A stretch of DNA of 64,000 bases from Lyophyllum atratum (Eukaryota > Basidiomycota > Agaricomycetes > Agaricales > Lyophyllaceae), in NCBI GenBank assembly GCA_014905825.1, contig JACGCN010000009.1, positions 248,001 to 312,000 of the forward strand. Reading direction: 5' to 3'. The position numbers and the translations under genes were made by a program. This document shows positions 1 through 11,958 of this stretch, piece by piece. The number at the start of each line of letters is the position of its first letter. Position 1 is the first letter of the stretch. The notes below the pieces were generated by a model that was given only the letters and a program-made list of their open reading frames with translations, made no database searches and had not been told where the DNA came from.

Positions 1-930
1 AAAGAAGGTCCAGGAGTCTTTTAGGAACTCACCACGCGCCGCAGACGGGTCCGACAACGGGTCCTAGTAAAGGTGCGAGAGAGTAAATCGCAATAGCTCG
101 TCCTCTTTCCTCCGCATGCCATACATCTCCCAGGACGCCGCCACCAATCTGAATAAGGTAGTTAGATTAGAAGCAAGTTATTCGATATCTAGTGAGAAAC
201 GCACAGCTAGGGGCGCACTTCCACCCAGACCAGACAAGAAACGAAACGCGATAAACTGTCCTTTGGTTTGTGCGAAACCACCTCCGAGATTCCACGCTAA
301 ACGCAATGGAGTTGAGACCTGGGTTTCCGGAGGTGACTGCCGGCTTACCGAGATAAAAAAGATTCGATAACTGGAGGACCCGTGACCTTCCAAAGATCTC
401 GCTCAACGGGCCCAAAATCTGCGGCGGCCTTAGAATACGGCAGGAGGAAGGTTGCGGGTAAGACGTTACTTACAAGAGGACCAAATGCTATGGACACGCT
501 CATGTCATGTTCAGGACAAGGTATTGAGGCCAAGGGATAAATTAATCCTCACCATAACCCAAAACGAAGACGGACGTCATCATCGCAATGACTACACTGT
601 CTGTGACTCCAAAATCAGACGCGACCTGCATCGTCGCGGGCGCGACCATAGACGACGAAACGGGCGATATGAATGTGAATGACGAGACGACCAAAGTGGC
701 CGCCCATTTTCGGCGATACGACCAGCTGTTGCAAAATAAGGCAAGGTAGTGTACATTCAAGTTGAATTCACTCACTTTTTGGGATTTGCGGGGTCTTTGG
801 GGCCGTCCCAGTCTACGAGGATGAGGTCGTTTGACTCCTCTGTGGCCCCATCTGTGGCCCCGTGTGTGGTATGTTTTCCTTCGTTGTCCAGGGTGGGCGT
901 CGGACTTGTTTCGTCAGGGTCGTGAGGCAT
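1..930 (-). CDS. MFS multidrug/polyamine-type transporter, 5' part (cut by window edge)
   Basis: N-terminal half of a major facilitator superfamily exporter of the DHA1 fungal multidrug/polyamine class, expected in the plasma membrane. The start ATG is at 930-928 and gives an acidic, hydrophilic tail beginning MPHDPDETS. A short intron follows, then NWSYRRKWAATLVV, a stretch with FTFISPVSSSMVAPA, and SVFVLGY. The next small exons read AFGPL and ILGPLSEIFGRSRVLQ (the loop signature of the family), then WNLGGGFAQTKGQF with a SGLGGSAPLA segment, then IGGGVLGDVWHAEERGRA and LLGPVVGPVCGAW. At least five short GT-AG introns are needed and all keep frame, so this part looks intact. About half the transporter, including the second six-helix bundle, lies beyond position 1. 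Substrate cannot be told. Confidence 0.85.
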
Positions 931-981
931 GACAAGTGAAAGCGGGGATGAGCGTGGGGGAGGGAATGGCCTCTCCAGTTG

Positions 982-993
982 TGTTTATATAGA
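982..993 (-). promoter_or_regulatory. Possible TATA element of the MFS gene
   Basis: On the minus strand the sequence TATATAAA lies about 55 bp upstream of the MFS start codon, a usual place for a fungal core promoter. Seen by inspection only. Confidence 0.35.
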
Positions 994-2510
994 TTTCCAC
1001 ATGGACAGCGGAAGGATAACCGGTCATGACATAGTTCTGCGTTGATCGAGCTGCCGTTCCCTGTGCCGATTATAAAAATAGACCCATGCGTTTCTGAGAG
1101 GTTTATGAGATAGATGGTTGCAGCCGAACTTGAAGGGGAAGAAGTACAAGTCTACATCCTAGGGAGAAGATATCGTAGTCGGCATGAGATTTTCCAGCAG
1201 CTTTGAATAAGGGAGGGCTAGGCTGTAGTGGTATACGGTCAGAGTATTTGCGAAGAGAGCCCTCACAAATAATGAAACTTTACATGGTGTGGAACAGATT
1301 TTAGATGTGAATTCTGGCTTGACGGGTCCACATCGTTGACGAGTAGCAGCGCGGCATCTGTCGTAGCTGCTGCTGGAGGTCGAAACGTTGAGGACAAGCC
1401 GGATGACCAGCCAAAACTTTGACGTAATGAACGTGAGGTCATGCCTCACGTGGCCATATTTATTGGTTCCTGGGCTGTCAGTGGGCGGCCCGTTCCACCG
1501 ACCAGCATCGGCAGGTTTTCGCGAGTCGCGAACACCAACGGCCAACACGGTGCCCTCCAAGCCTATTTCAGGCTCATTCCACTCCAGGACAGTCTCCACA
1601 CTAGTCAAAGCATCGAGTTAGCCACGAACTACAACTACGCGGCGGAGGCTCTCATACGGCAGGGGGACGCCGCTGACAGGTGAAGTCCTGATGACATTCT
1701 GTAAGGTACAGGTAGAGGCACCGTCCAGTGGTGGGATAGCTCTGGGGCCGAGATATGTGATGCTGCGATTATCAGGGAGATTAGCGCTAGGATGAGGGAA
1801 GGACGGGGAGAGTGCTCGAGGCAAGGGCTTCCGTGTGCGTGGACAGTGATGATACAAGGTGTGTGCCCATTAAAGGTGCGCACGTCGCTCCTGCTTCTCT
1901 AGCCTCGTAACCTGACGCGAATTACCTTCAAAAGTGCCCAAAAGCAAGGACACTGAAACTCTCGGGCTGAATCAATGTGCAGAGTCAAAACGCGTATTTT
2001 ATTGTTCCGCGTCTTGTCAAGTACGTGGCTCGAGTTACAAGGCGACGGTACGCTTAAATTGACGCAGCATGTTTTCAGGAATCTGACTGGATAAGTACGA
2101 CATAAAGCTTGCCGAAAGGCGTATGGGGTAGCTCAAGTCGATGCGTTATATTCCGAGTCCGGAAATTATGGGCAGATTAGGTTCAAGAATCTTCCCCAAA
2201 TCTTACCTGCGAGATTCGCTTGTTTTGGATCCATTTATCGCTGTTTGAGGACGCGAATATGTGGTTGTACGAGTACATGGGTCCTGTAGACAAGTGTAGA
2301 CACTGAGTACGTTTAAAATTAGGCACACAATTAATTATGTCTGCACTGCCACTACTGCCTATTTTTAGTTCAAGCCTATACCTCCAGAACGAAAGATAGT
2401 TGTGCATATATTGAGAGGAAGAGATAAATAACGATGGTATCCAATATCGAGAAGTAGAAAACAAAAAGAGGAACTTGTTTGGAACATACAGAGCCTAGAA
2501 CGAAAATCCA
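994..2510. other. Intergenic stretch, no supported gene
   Basis: No open frame here joins to a recognisable family through plausible splice sites. The frames between about 1160 and 1880 overlap each other on both strands, have biased composition and no motif I know. The part from 2180 to 2500 is AT-rich and is probably the 3' flank of PEX19. Confidence 0.4.
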
Positions 2511-3875
2511 TCATGCGATGACACAACCTTCACCCTGCGGTAGCCCGTCTGGCCCCAAGCCCATGCCAGGAGGTAACGGCCCCATGACCTCAGTAGGGGG
2601 TGAACCATATCCTTGCATCTAAAGTAAAATAACCTGTAAATGGTAGATCGTGCAATATACTTCAAAGAGAACTCACCTCAGCCATCATATCTGAGACGAC
2701 TTTCCTGTCGTCGGCGTTATCGTCGCTATACGACGGTTTATCGAACACCGCCAAGATCCTTCGTACACAATCTAGCTGATTTTCATATCGTGTTCGATCT
2801 TCTGCGGATAACGGTGCTGGAGGCTTTTCCAGATAAGGTGGGAACTGGGAGAAATGAGATCAGCGAGTCGCGAGTCGCCGGAACGAGGAAAGCCATACAC
2901 TATCTGCAAGCTCCTTCAATGGTTCTTGCAGGACCTCCTTGCTCATGAGCTGCCCCATCATGTTCTCCAGAAGGCCTGCAAGTTCCGCCTCGTCTTCTGG
3001 TCCCTCGCCTTCGCCAAGCCCAAGGCTACCTAAGGAAGAGAGTAGAGCCTCGAGAGAATCAGGATTGGCACTACCTGCGCCCACCGCAGGTTTCGGCGTC
3101 GAATCAGCCTAAAGCGAGTAAGCAAATGGGGTGTAAGGATGAGAAACATGCGCTAAGCGCCTGAAGCAAATACCTGTAGATTAGATTCGCTCTCTCGGAG
3201 TTTATTCATCGCCTGCTGAATCTTGCTTTGAAACTCGTTCGTGCCCGCGCCCGATTTCTCCGAAGCGCTCTCCTTGCCTTTCGCATCTTTAGCGCCCTGC
3301 CCCAGGAACTCCTCCAGACCAGCGAGATCGTTGTTCCCCATCCCGTCCATCCCCTCAACCAACATCGCTTCCCAGGCCGCCTTGAACGCCTGCTGTGCCT
3401 CCTTGTCGTCCACCGCGCCACCTGCACCCGCTGCGCCTTGCTGCTCTCCAGGAAGCGATCCACCACTGATCTCCCGCATCAGACTCTCCATTCCCTTCGC
3501 CAGCTCCCTGGAGAACTCTGCAGACAGCTCGTCCTCGTCCAACTCCGTCGTCGCATCTAAGCCCGCTCCCAGACCGCCAGGCACAGACTGCGGCGGCGCA
3601 TCGACGCGTGTATTTGTGCGGGGGCGGCCAAAGTTGGTCGCGATACTTGCGGTTGGGGGCGGTGGAGGTGGCGATACGAGACCACTGGGAGATTGTGGTT
3701 GTTTCCCGTGGGTCGCTGGGGTGAATTGATCGAGGACGTCTGTGGCGTTCAATGGGTGATTACTGTGTAAATCAGGGGCAGGGAACATTGCGAACATACC
3801 GTCGAGATCGTCAAGATCGTCCTCCGCGTCTGGGAGGTTAGAGAGAGTCGGCTTTTGCTTGTCAGGTGTGGTCAT
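2511..3875 (-). CDS. PEX19: Peroxin 19, farnesylated peroxisomal membrane protein chaperone/receptor
   Basis: PEX19 binds newly made peroxisomal membrane proteins in the cytosol and delivers them to PEX3. Four exons (3875-3174, 3108-2899, 2844-2677, 2618-2511) are joined by three short GT-AG introns in frame, giving 395 residues. The acidic N-terminus carries DDLDDLDGMFAMF, matching the PEX3-binding region. The middle has the family signature FQSKIQQAMNKLRESESNL. The cargo-binding C-terminal part has PEDEAELAGLLENMMGQLMS, then FPPYLEKPPAPLSAEDRTRY. The protein ends GEGCVIA, a CaaX box for farnesylation, placed exactly at the stop. It is somewhat longer than usual because of low-complexity Gly/Ala/Pro inserts between residues about 60 and 180. 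The open frame on the opposite strand (3241-3729) is its shadow. Confidence 0.95.
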
Positions 3876-4240
3876 CTTGCTGGTGGCTCGATGTGAGATC
3901 CCTTTGGGAGGTGATGGGAGCGATCTAGGCTTTTGAGGAACAGAACGAAATTGAGTTACCGAAAGCCAATGTGAGGACTTTGAGAAGCAGAAAGCTTCCC
4001 AGTAGGTGCTGGAGGTATGGTAGTTTGGGAGATCTTGAATTGCAAGTCGGCAACGGAACAGAGGGGCCGGGACCGGAGCAGCCGGTCACATGCTATCAGC
4101 GCCGTTCCAGTCCCAGCTCCTTCAGGCAGAAGTAGATGGATTTTGCTGTTCTTGCAAACTGGTACTGGTGTTAGCTTGAGTCTTGAGGTCTTCACCTTGA
4201 GAAGACTGGATGGAAAGGGATTTGGGATTAAATTAAATGT

Positions 4241-4248
4241 AAAAAAAA
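4241..4248 (-). terminator. RNA polymerase III terminator of the tRNA-Asp gene
   Basis: A run of eight T residues on the minus strand, starting two bases past the tRNA 3' end, is a standard Pol III stop signal. Confidence 0.8.
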
Positions 4249-4249
4249 T

Positions 4250-4333
4250 CTCTCTGCCTGGGAGTCGAACCCAGCTTTCGCGCGCACCATGTATTATGAC
4301 AGGCGCGTGTACTAACCGATATACTAGCAAAGA
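4250..4333 (-). tRNA. tRNA-Asp (anticodon GTC), with a ~10-nt intron
   Basis: A full cloverleaf can be drawn. The acceptor stem TCTTTGC pairs with GCAGAGA (one G-U) and is followed by a G discriminator. The D arm is GTAT/GTAC. The anticodon stem is CGCGC/GCGCG. The T arm is CTGGG-TTCGACT-CCCAG. The loop reads CTGTCA followed by extra bases, so the anticodon is GTC with an intron of about ten bases directly after position 37, the normal eukaryotic site. A and B boxes are intact and a T-run follows. Isotype rests on the anticodon read from the fold. Confidence 0.88.
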
Positions 4334-7300
4334 ACTTGAAACTTGAACTCAAGTAGAGAGCTTATACCATGCCCTAGCGCGTTTCCTAAGTATCGCAACA
4401 CAACTACCACTTTTAAAGAAGGTAAGTAATCGCATACAGTACTGAGTCAGGGAGCCAGAGTTCGGAAAGGTAAATCATTTTATCGCGCCTGGCAGTTGCT
4501 TATTCAAATCAATATCTAGGATTTCTTTCCTTAACTCGTTGACCCTCGAATACAAGTGTGGAAACTAATCCCAGGTCACCCCCAACTAGGAGAGAACCAT
4601 GTCCCTTGATGAGATTTGTGTCAGGTCATGATTATCCTTACCGCCAAAGCAAGTCAACCTCCTATCTGAAAAGTGGAGTAGACTTTCCTCACAGATGGTT
4701 GGAAAGGTTGGACTGGCTTTGATACGGCGCCTCCTCCGACGCCGCATAGGCTTGCACATCACCGGTGGGAAGTGGCACCGAACAGGGGATACTGGACTCG
4801 GAGTCTTTCTTGATTTCTCAGATGGTTGGATACTATCGCACAACACTGTGAGGAACGATATATCGTTCGAAATCAGGGAACGACCTGACAGACTTCCGCC
4901 GTCGCCGAATTTCCAGAGGTGCTGGCGCACCTCGCCTACCGTCACTCAGTGAAACCGTGATATCTAGAGTGCATATTCACGCCAGGGGCAGGCGATGGTG
5001 AACCCCACGTCCCGCCGGATCTGGCCGCAATCATTCCCACTGAAGACCGTCGACAACATTGGTTATACGGATGTTGATAGAGAATCGAAGCCGTCGCGTC
5101 AAGATCCAGGTGTACGCTTCGAGTTTTCGCGCGCTAGAGAAACCCGAGGCGATTGTTATATATCAGTAAAGAATTCAACGGGACATCGGGACGCCATTCA
5201 GAAGTGGTAGAGATCCTTGTCGATCAGTCAATACAAATTGTAGTGGGTGCATACTTACGGAAGGGCCCGGGTTATGCCTAAGAACGACGGAAAGAGATAA
5301 GCGTTTAGTGGCAGTTCAGGCCTCCTCGGGTAGCGTAGTTAAGTAAAGCCTCGTAGCTACCGAGTATGAGGCAGCGGTAACTCAACAAATCGTTGAAACG
5401 CTCGCGACGGAGACGTGGCGTCGTGCATGTTAGATCGCCCCGTACATCTGTGCGACCCCGAGCTAGGCTGTCGGAGTCAATGTCAGCGTTTCTAAGCCAT
5501 GGGGAGACAGCCTGTCGAATTGATATCAAGAAAACAAGTCACCACGCCCGCTTGCACGCAGGGTCGGTTTACCGTGGCTAGGCGCGGCGCCGACATTCCC
5601 GTTCGGTGGGCAAAACCTACTGGACAGCAAGCAGACAGATGTCGCGCTTCATTTTCTCGTCAGGTTCCTGGCTACTAGCCACAAATAGACCAATCAGTAG
5701 CCTTAGGCCCACTTTAGAGATGGATTGTCCCTTCTCTGAGAATCGAAGTATTGTAGCTCGAAGATAGTGTTTATCAACGGGAGCAGATGCCGGCCAGTTC
5801 AAGCGTGAGGGGGAATACTTCGAACCGGATTCCATGCCAGTGTCCAGTTCAGACCTGCGAAATCAGGCTCCATAGTTAGCTTTGGACGCATTGAAATTTA
5901 AGGTTGAGCCAATGCGGCAGGTGCGCACCCGCATGCATTGAAGTCTCCGTGCACAGCCATACCAGTCGTGTTTCACCAGTCTCTGATTACCCAAGATCCC
6001 CCTTTCAGGGCGACCCACTCTGTTATCTGCCCTGGTGATCCGCAGGGATTTCGGCATATCCAGCCTGAAGATGACTTTTGCAGAAACCTTGTCTAACCTG
6101 CTGTGTGCGGGAGTGATACTGGAAATGAGGCGAGAAACATTTAGAATATTTTGCGCTAGGATCCCTATGTTAATGAAAATGGGCATGAGGTTGAGCCCGC
6201 ACGACGGGATTCAATGTTGGCTGTCAAGTTCGACGGATGAGCCGATGCGACGACACCTCGGGAAATGCTTATAATATATTACATTCACCTTCCTATCGTA
6301 CACGTTCATTGACTATGAGTTTGACAACCGGCTCTGCGTCCCCGCCGAGTGAGGAGGAATGATTCCGATGCCGGGTCGTCCCCAAGGTAAAAAGTTGCCG
6401 GCGAATGGCGCTGGGCCCACTTCTCAATTGCCTCTGCTCGGGTAATAGAATGTCTGTGGGCAATCTTTAGCTAGACAATCATTGCAGTCGATGAAAACAT
6501 TAACGTACCGGAGAGTAGCTTACCTGAGCTTGCGGTGCGGGCCGATCTGGGTATGGTGATACGAAGAATTTCAGAGAGCCAGAAGGATCGCCGTAATCGC
6601 GGCATAATTCGAACAACCGTGTATCTGAAAGTGCATTTCCAAGAGCGTACGAGCCAATCTCAGACTGGTATATCGAGAAACTGGGTTGATTTTCATCTGG
6701 GATCCGGAGCTGGGCAAGACATGTTGGTAAGGCTTGGGTTCGAAATAAAACACCAGACCTTGGATAATAGTCGTTCTCGGATAGATAGACCGTTCGGAGC
6801 GCCGCTGATATCTACCATTCCATATTGCTCTGCGTTGGAGCTCACGACGACACAGACAGAAGATAGCCTTGGAGGCGCCCTAAATTGCAAAGCGTCAGTA
6901 GATGGTGACTCAATATGGTTTCCGCAAGATTAAAGTCGACGTACACATATATCGATGCTCGGGAACGTTTCCTGTGGTGAACATTTTCAGTAAAATTCGA
7001 AGAATACTGGCATCGCACATACATCGTGTTTCCTCTGAGATGGGTGCCCTGATGCAGCTGTAAGTATCAGCGTCTCGCGTGATATTTAAGTTAATATACT
7101 GATCAACGGCCCGTGATGTAGAGGAGCTACACAAGCGCAACTTTGTATCCATTAACGAACCAACAAATGATGGAGACGTTTTGTCTGGCGGCTATGATCG
7201 TGATCCCTAGTCCCAAGGAAGTAATAGCCAAATGCGGCTCACGCTCCAGTTCGTGATTTGGAAGCCGACCACACAGTGAATTGATGCGAGGGCTGCCAGA

Positions 7301-8206
7301 AGAAGATCCTTGCTAGTCGGAGGGCATCTCAAGAGACGCGTTTGACTGAAATTTTGCGTTGTCACCAGCAGGGCTTCCGGCGCCGAATGCTAGGGTCGGG
7401 TTTCGTAAATGCAGCGGCATTGCTATAATCCAAATCCTTGCCCTAGTTTGAGGCTCGAAGCCTGATGCGGACAGTAACAGACTGAGAAATATCCATTGAA
7501 GCATGGGACGAGTCCGACAACAAGAGGGTAGCCCCGCCAAGCAACGACAAACAAGCGCACTGATCTGTCTAATCTTGACTCTTGAGTGAAATCAATCCTA
7601 AATGTAACTGTCCATGACTGCAACGCAACTCTCTCTGGCCTTACTCAGCTTGCACCATGACCCGCCCCTCGGCCACGGGGGTAGTAAATTATCAGCCTGA
7701 CGTGAAAAACTTCAGCTGTAACGCGGAAAATATAACTCCATCATCCCGCTGCCATAACTTGTTGCCTTACTGAGGAAACGCCAAACCGCCTTTCCCAGCT
7801 GTTGTACGTCCACAGATACTTACAAAGATGGTCCCTCGGAAATTCTCTGGACCCTTTTCCCCCTGCTGATCTCCTGAGTCATTTTTATTGACGTTCTAGG
7901 TTGCCGGATTGTTGTACGGGCCTGGATCACCTGTCAACATCTCGCAACGCGGCAAACCACTAGATAGGTCTAAAACCATCCCGGACCATCCGATTAGATG
8001 AACAACGCCTCAAGGCCACTATGAATCAGAATAGGTTCTGAATCGCGTAATGCGATCTCCTTATCACGTGGAGTGGGACAACGTTATATTATCCGATAGA
8101 CTCACAATTCGTTCTCTGGTACTTGACCTCCAGAGACCGCGAAGCCTAAGTCGATAACACTCTACATCCAACCAAACTACCCTTTGCTTCTGAAGATCCT
8201 GGTCCA
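4334..8206. other. Long gene-poor stretch
   Basis: Nearly 4 kb with only short, mutually overlapping frames (longest about 130 codons at 6535-6933) and no recognisable domain, splice-joined gene, terminal inverted repeat or tRNA. The last few hundred bases before 8207 are probably the peroxiredoxin promoter. It could be decayed coding or transposon sequence, or hold a non-coding RNA; nothing supports a choice. Confidence 0.4.
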
Positions 8207-9000
8207 ATGCCATCCTTGAAAGTCGGCGACACCCTTCCCGAAGGCACCTTCACCTATGTACCATACACCCCCGAGTTGGAAAACAACGTGAGTTCCTTCC
8301 CCATACACTCTTGGAGTGCCGGAATTAGGAGAATACATTAGCTCGCCTGTGGTGTTCGTGAGTAATCTGCGTGAAAGTGACAAGATCCATCACCCAATGA
8401 TATGATCTAATCAGCCATCGAGCTATCGACTAACGCATGGAAAGGCAAGAAAGTCGTCCTTTTCTCCGTTCCCGGTGCATTCACCGTGAGTTTGACTTCT
8501 GATACCGGTGTATCACAACTGATTATCTTTCGCATCGCTTCTCGCCAGCCTACCTGCCACGCAAAGCACCTGCCTCCTTATATCGAGAAGTATGATGAGT
8601 TCAAGGCCAAGGGAGTCGATGAGATTGCTGTCCTTGCTTCGAATGACGCCTTTGTGATGAGCGGATGGGGAAGATTCGAAGGAGTGAAAGACAAGGTATT
8701 TCGTCTCATCGCGCAGCCACATCAGGTTCACGAATCTCTTTATCTGCATAGATCCTAACTTTATCCGATGCTGGAGCTAAATGGTCAAAATCTCTCGGCC
8801 TGTCAATCGAACATGGTGGAATTACTCGCACCGCGCGCTACGCCATCATCCTCGATGATCTGAAAGTCGTCTACTTTGAGGTCATTGGCTTACTTTTCAC
8901 TTCCATACGCTCAGGCGCACTAAACCCATGTCTGTCTCAGGTTGAGCCGGCTCCAGGTGTCACCGTTTCTGGTGCTGAGGCTGTCCTTGGGAAACTTTAA
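8207..9000 (+). CDS. Peroxiredoxin, PRX5/AHP1-type thiol peroxidase
   Basis: A thioredoxin-fold peroxidase that reduces hydroperoxides, like yeast Ahp1 and the Aspergillus Asp f 3 group. Six exons (8207-8287, 8342-8357, 8415-8485, 8549-8695, 8752-8880, 8941-9000) give 167 residues, the normal family length. It starts MPSLKVGDTLPEGTF. The active site is VPGAFTPTCHAKHLPPY, with the peroxidatic cysteine about residue 59 and the usual Pro-Thr before it. A second cysteine near residue 30 (LACGVP) lies where Ahp1 carries its resolving cysteine. WGRFEGVKDK and the tail VEPAPGVTVSGAEAVL also fit. There is a 16-bp micro-exon. No signal peptide is seen, so cytosolic or peroxisomal use is possible. Its 3' end faces that of the next gene, 189 bp away. 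Confidence 0.93.
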
Positions 9001-9188
9001 CATCATGCGATGATAGGAAGAGGAGCGTCATCCACGTAACTTGTTAGGACAGTGATGGGCATGATCAACGTACAACGAATGTATATATAGATATGGAAAA
9101 CGAGCAGCGCGAACGGCATACCAGGAAGAAAAGAAGACCAATACAGATATTTCATACACTGGTGAAAACAGAAAGACAGGCTGAGCGA

Positions 9189-11958
9189 CTATGCCCAAGG
9201 ATTAACATCATCATACTCATGAAGTGCCACACGCGCGTGTATAGGAGGTGTTTCCGCTCTTGCAACGACACCTTCTGCATCGGGTGTGACCTGACGACCA
9301 TCACTCTCCTCGTGAAGATCTCCACTCTCTGCCCCAAAAGCCTCCAAGACTTCGTCAGCAGCCTCTACTCGATCCTCCTCATCTGCTTCTTCTACTTCGA
9401 TCTCCCCATCCATCCTCCTCCCATCTCCAGAATCTGCCACAAACCCTCGCTTATACACCATCCGCAGCCCTGATCCACGGACTGCCGGTTCCCCTTTTCT
9501 CTTTTCTCGGCTCTGATCTTCCTGCGCCGCATCACTATCTTCGACGACTAAGTCAACAGCGTCCGGTGGAAGCACGGGTGAGGGTGAGACAGGCGTCTGC
9601 CCCGCGCTGGAGCTCTTCCGAGATAGTATCTGCGGGATGCGAAGCTTATTCGCCAGGTTGGAACTGGTCTCTGCTGACGAGGGGCCCGATGGCGTCTCGG
9701 ATTTCGAGCCAGGGCGGGTACGACGGTGCGGAGAATGCGACGGCGAGTGGGATTTTAAAGCCGACGGCGAAGTCTGACCTCTTACTTTCGTCCATTTCAG
9801 CTTGACGTGCGTAGGGTCGGAAGCAGGCGCTCGGACGTCCTCGTGGTCTATCAGTCTCCCGCTGCGATCAACTGGGTCGGGGTAAAACTCCGCCTCTCTA
9901 CCCCTCAGCCCTGGGTCCGAGGAAGCTACTGCGCCATATCCTTGCCAAGCAGGCCCAATTCTCCCTTGGAGCGCCGCTTGACCCCGAGATCCCCGAAGTG
10001 GTGAAAACCAGGCCCCTCGCTCGTCACTCAGCACTCTTTCCTCCTCGTCCCACATGGTGGACCGTGCCGCCTCCGAGCTAATATCGATACACGGGTAATT
10101 GTAGTCGCCAAACAAGTACTTTTTGCTATGAGTGAACAACTCCTCGTCGGCCTCATTCAGGTCCCCGAATGGCAAGTCATAACCGGCTTCAGTGATTGCA
10201 GAGTCCCACAAGGCAGGCTCGTCGTCGTCGGGCTGAAGATCGGGGGCAAGATGTACCACATCTTCCACCTCCCTATCGAAGAGCGGCGCATGGACGTCGT
10301 GCGCTTGCTCCTGACCAGCTACTTTGGTTATCACCTGGTTGACGCCTCGTTCCAGTCGACCAGGTGGTTGAGAAGTCTCGACTTGGTGGGGTAACCAGTA
10401 TTTCCGCTGACCACCTTTGCTGTACCTGAGTCCAGCACGTATCCTCCGATCGCGTCCTACACCTTGATGCATGAAGCCTTCCGCGGGTTCGAATTCGCGA
10501 TAATCCATGCCCTCCCCTCGTAAGGTAGCCTTGGAGTCCTCCATGACGTCTAGAAGGCCGAAAGCGTCGCGGAACGCGTAGTACATGGGCATACGAGCAA
10601 CGTAAGACCGGTGGGGATCAATGTAATCTGCGTGTGAGAAAGCGTACATGTGCGCGAACGCAAAGAGTGGCATTTCGAGACATATGAGGGTGTCGGTAAG
10701 CCCGAGTGATATATGTTCGGCATCGGTATATGGTCCAAGTCTCCTGATAGCCCCTGCGGCGACAAGTATTGAAATGCCGATTGATTGCCAGAATGAAAAG
10801 AACAAAATCCCCTTGACGCAAAGGAACTTGGGAACGGGTCTGCATTGATAATTATTTCAATATCGTAGGTGACATGAATAGGCAGTAAAACGCACCGAAA
10901 GGGTTTCAGGTCATCGTTTACACACAGCCAAAAGACTGCCAAGCAATAGAGACTCAGACAAATGCTGGTGTTGTAGACGATGCTAACATAAAGGTATCCA
11001 GAGTTGGCTCGGAAATCACCCTCGTTGAATTTTCCGACTGCCTTCAAAATTAGTGTAACAGCGGCTAGAATGGGTTTAACTTGCACATATTCTGAAACGA
11101 GACTGGACCATTTAGTAGTTCTCCGATGAAAGGTGAGGTTTGAAACGCACGCAAGATGCCACGCTTCAAAAACAGAAAAGTATACGGGTCACTGACGTCG
11201 ATCTCTCGTTTGAAGAGACTGACAGGAAAGATAGGCGGCTTAGGTGGGCGGCCGTGTAGAAGGATAAGCAAAGATCGCTCCCCGCCTAGGTATGAGAGAA
11301 GGAGCGAGAAAAAGCAGTATATCACAAATGCCTAGAAAAAGGGATAGCGTAAATCTTATGCCACTTCGAAGATGGCATTATCGAGAATATGTGAAAACAG
11401 GACGCGGGAGATTGAGCCCAGTTGGAGAACAGGCTCCTTAAGTTTGAGCAGATAGGCAGACGCGTTTCAGCCACTCATTGGCTCCGACCTAGCCAAAACT
11501 GATCATACCACTAATGCCGCGGGCATTGATGACCAAGTGGGAGGACGTGATAGATATCATCTCGTGGAACAACAGGCTACCAACATGACAGATGGTGTTA
11601 GTCGATTCTTCGTAAAACTCGTGCTCACCTCATATATGTCCCGTATAGCATCAATTACAAAGGCAGCCTCCAACGAAAAAAGGGAGATCAAGGACGATAT
11701 CGCATAGAGTGGCACCATGATCATGATTCGGATGACCATCCTGTGTGAGATGCGCGTAGTTAGCACGACCAACGTCCGATATGGTTGGTATTAGCCCACG
11801 CACCGTTGTAGGATCGGTTTCCGGTAATTCTTCAACTGCAGATATATTGACATTGCGGATACGGCAACAGCTATCACAGTGGATACTCCGGCCAAAACGA
11901 GGACTGTCGTTGGGAGTCTGGAGCCTGCCCCCCCGCCGACTTCGAGTCCATCCCCCAT
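9189..11958 (-). CDS. TMEM184/OSTalpha-like (DUF300) multi-pass membrane protein
   Basis: Member of the organic solute transporter alpha/TMEM184 family; in fungi its cargo is not settled. Exons 11958-11804, 11740-11629, 11331-11151, 11091-10896 and 10839-9189 splice in frame to 764 residues. Near the N-terminus is a hydrophobic helix (VLVLAGVSTVIAVAVSAMSI). Family blocks follow: DAIRDIYE/AFVIYCFFSLL, YLGGERSLLILLHGRPPK, REIDVSDPYTFLFLKRGIL, QVKPILAAVTLILKAVGK, CVNDDLKPFRPVPKFLCVKG, then HISLGLTDTLICLEMPLFA. The last 420 residues are hydrophilic, Ser/Pro/acidic and probably disordered. Intron 2 is about 300 bp, far longer than the rest. I chose the ATG at 11958; the open frame continues upstream to 12123, so a longer start is possible. 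Confidence 0.9.

Noticed and set aside
1159..1683. Possible gene on either strand (149-codon minus frame, 80-codon plus frame)
   Set aside because: Neither shows a family motif or convincing splice continuation, and the two overlap.
3241..3729. 162-codon plus-strand open frame
   Set aside because: Lies antisense to PEX19 exon 1; its Pro/Ser/Cys-rich composition is the mirror of the acidic, Gly/Ala-rich real protein.
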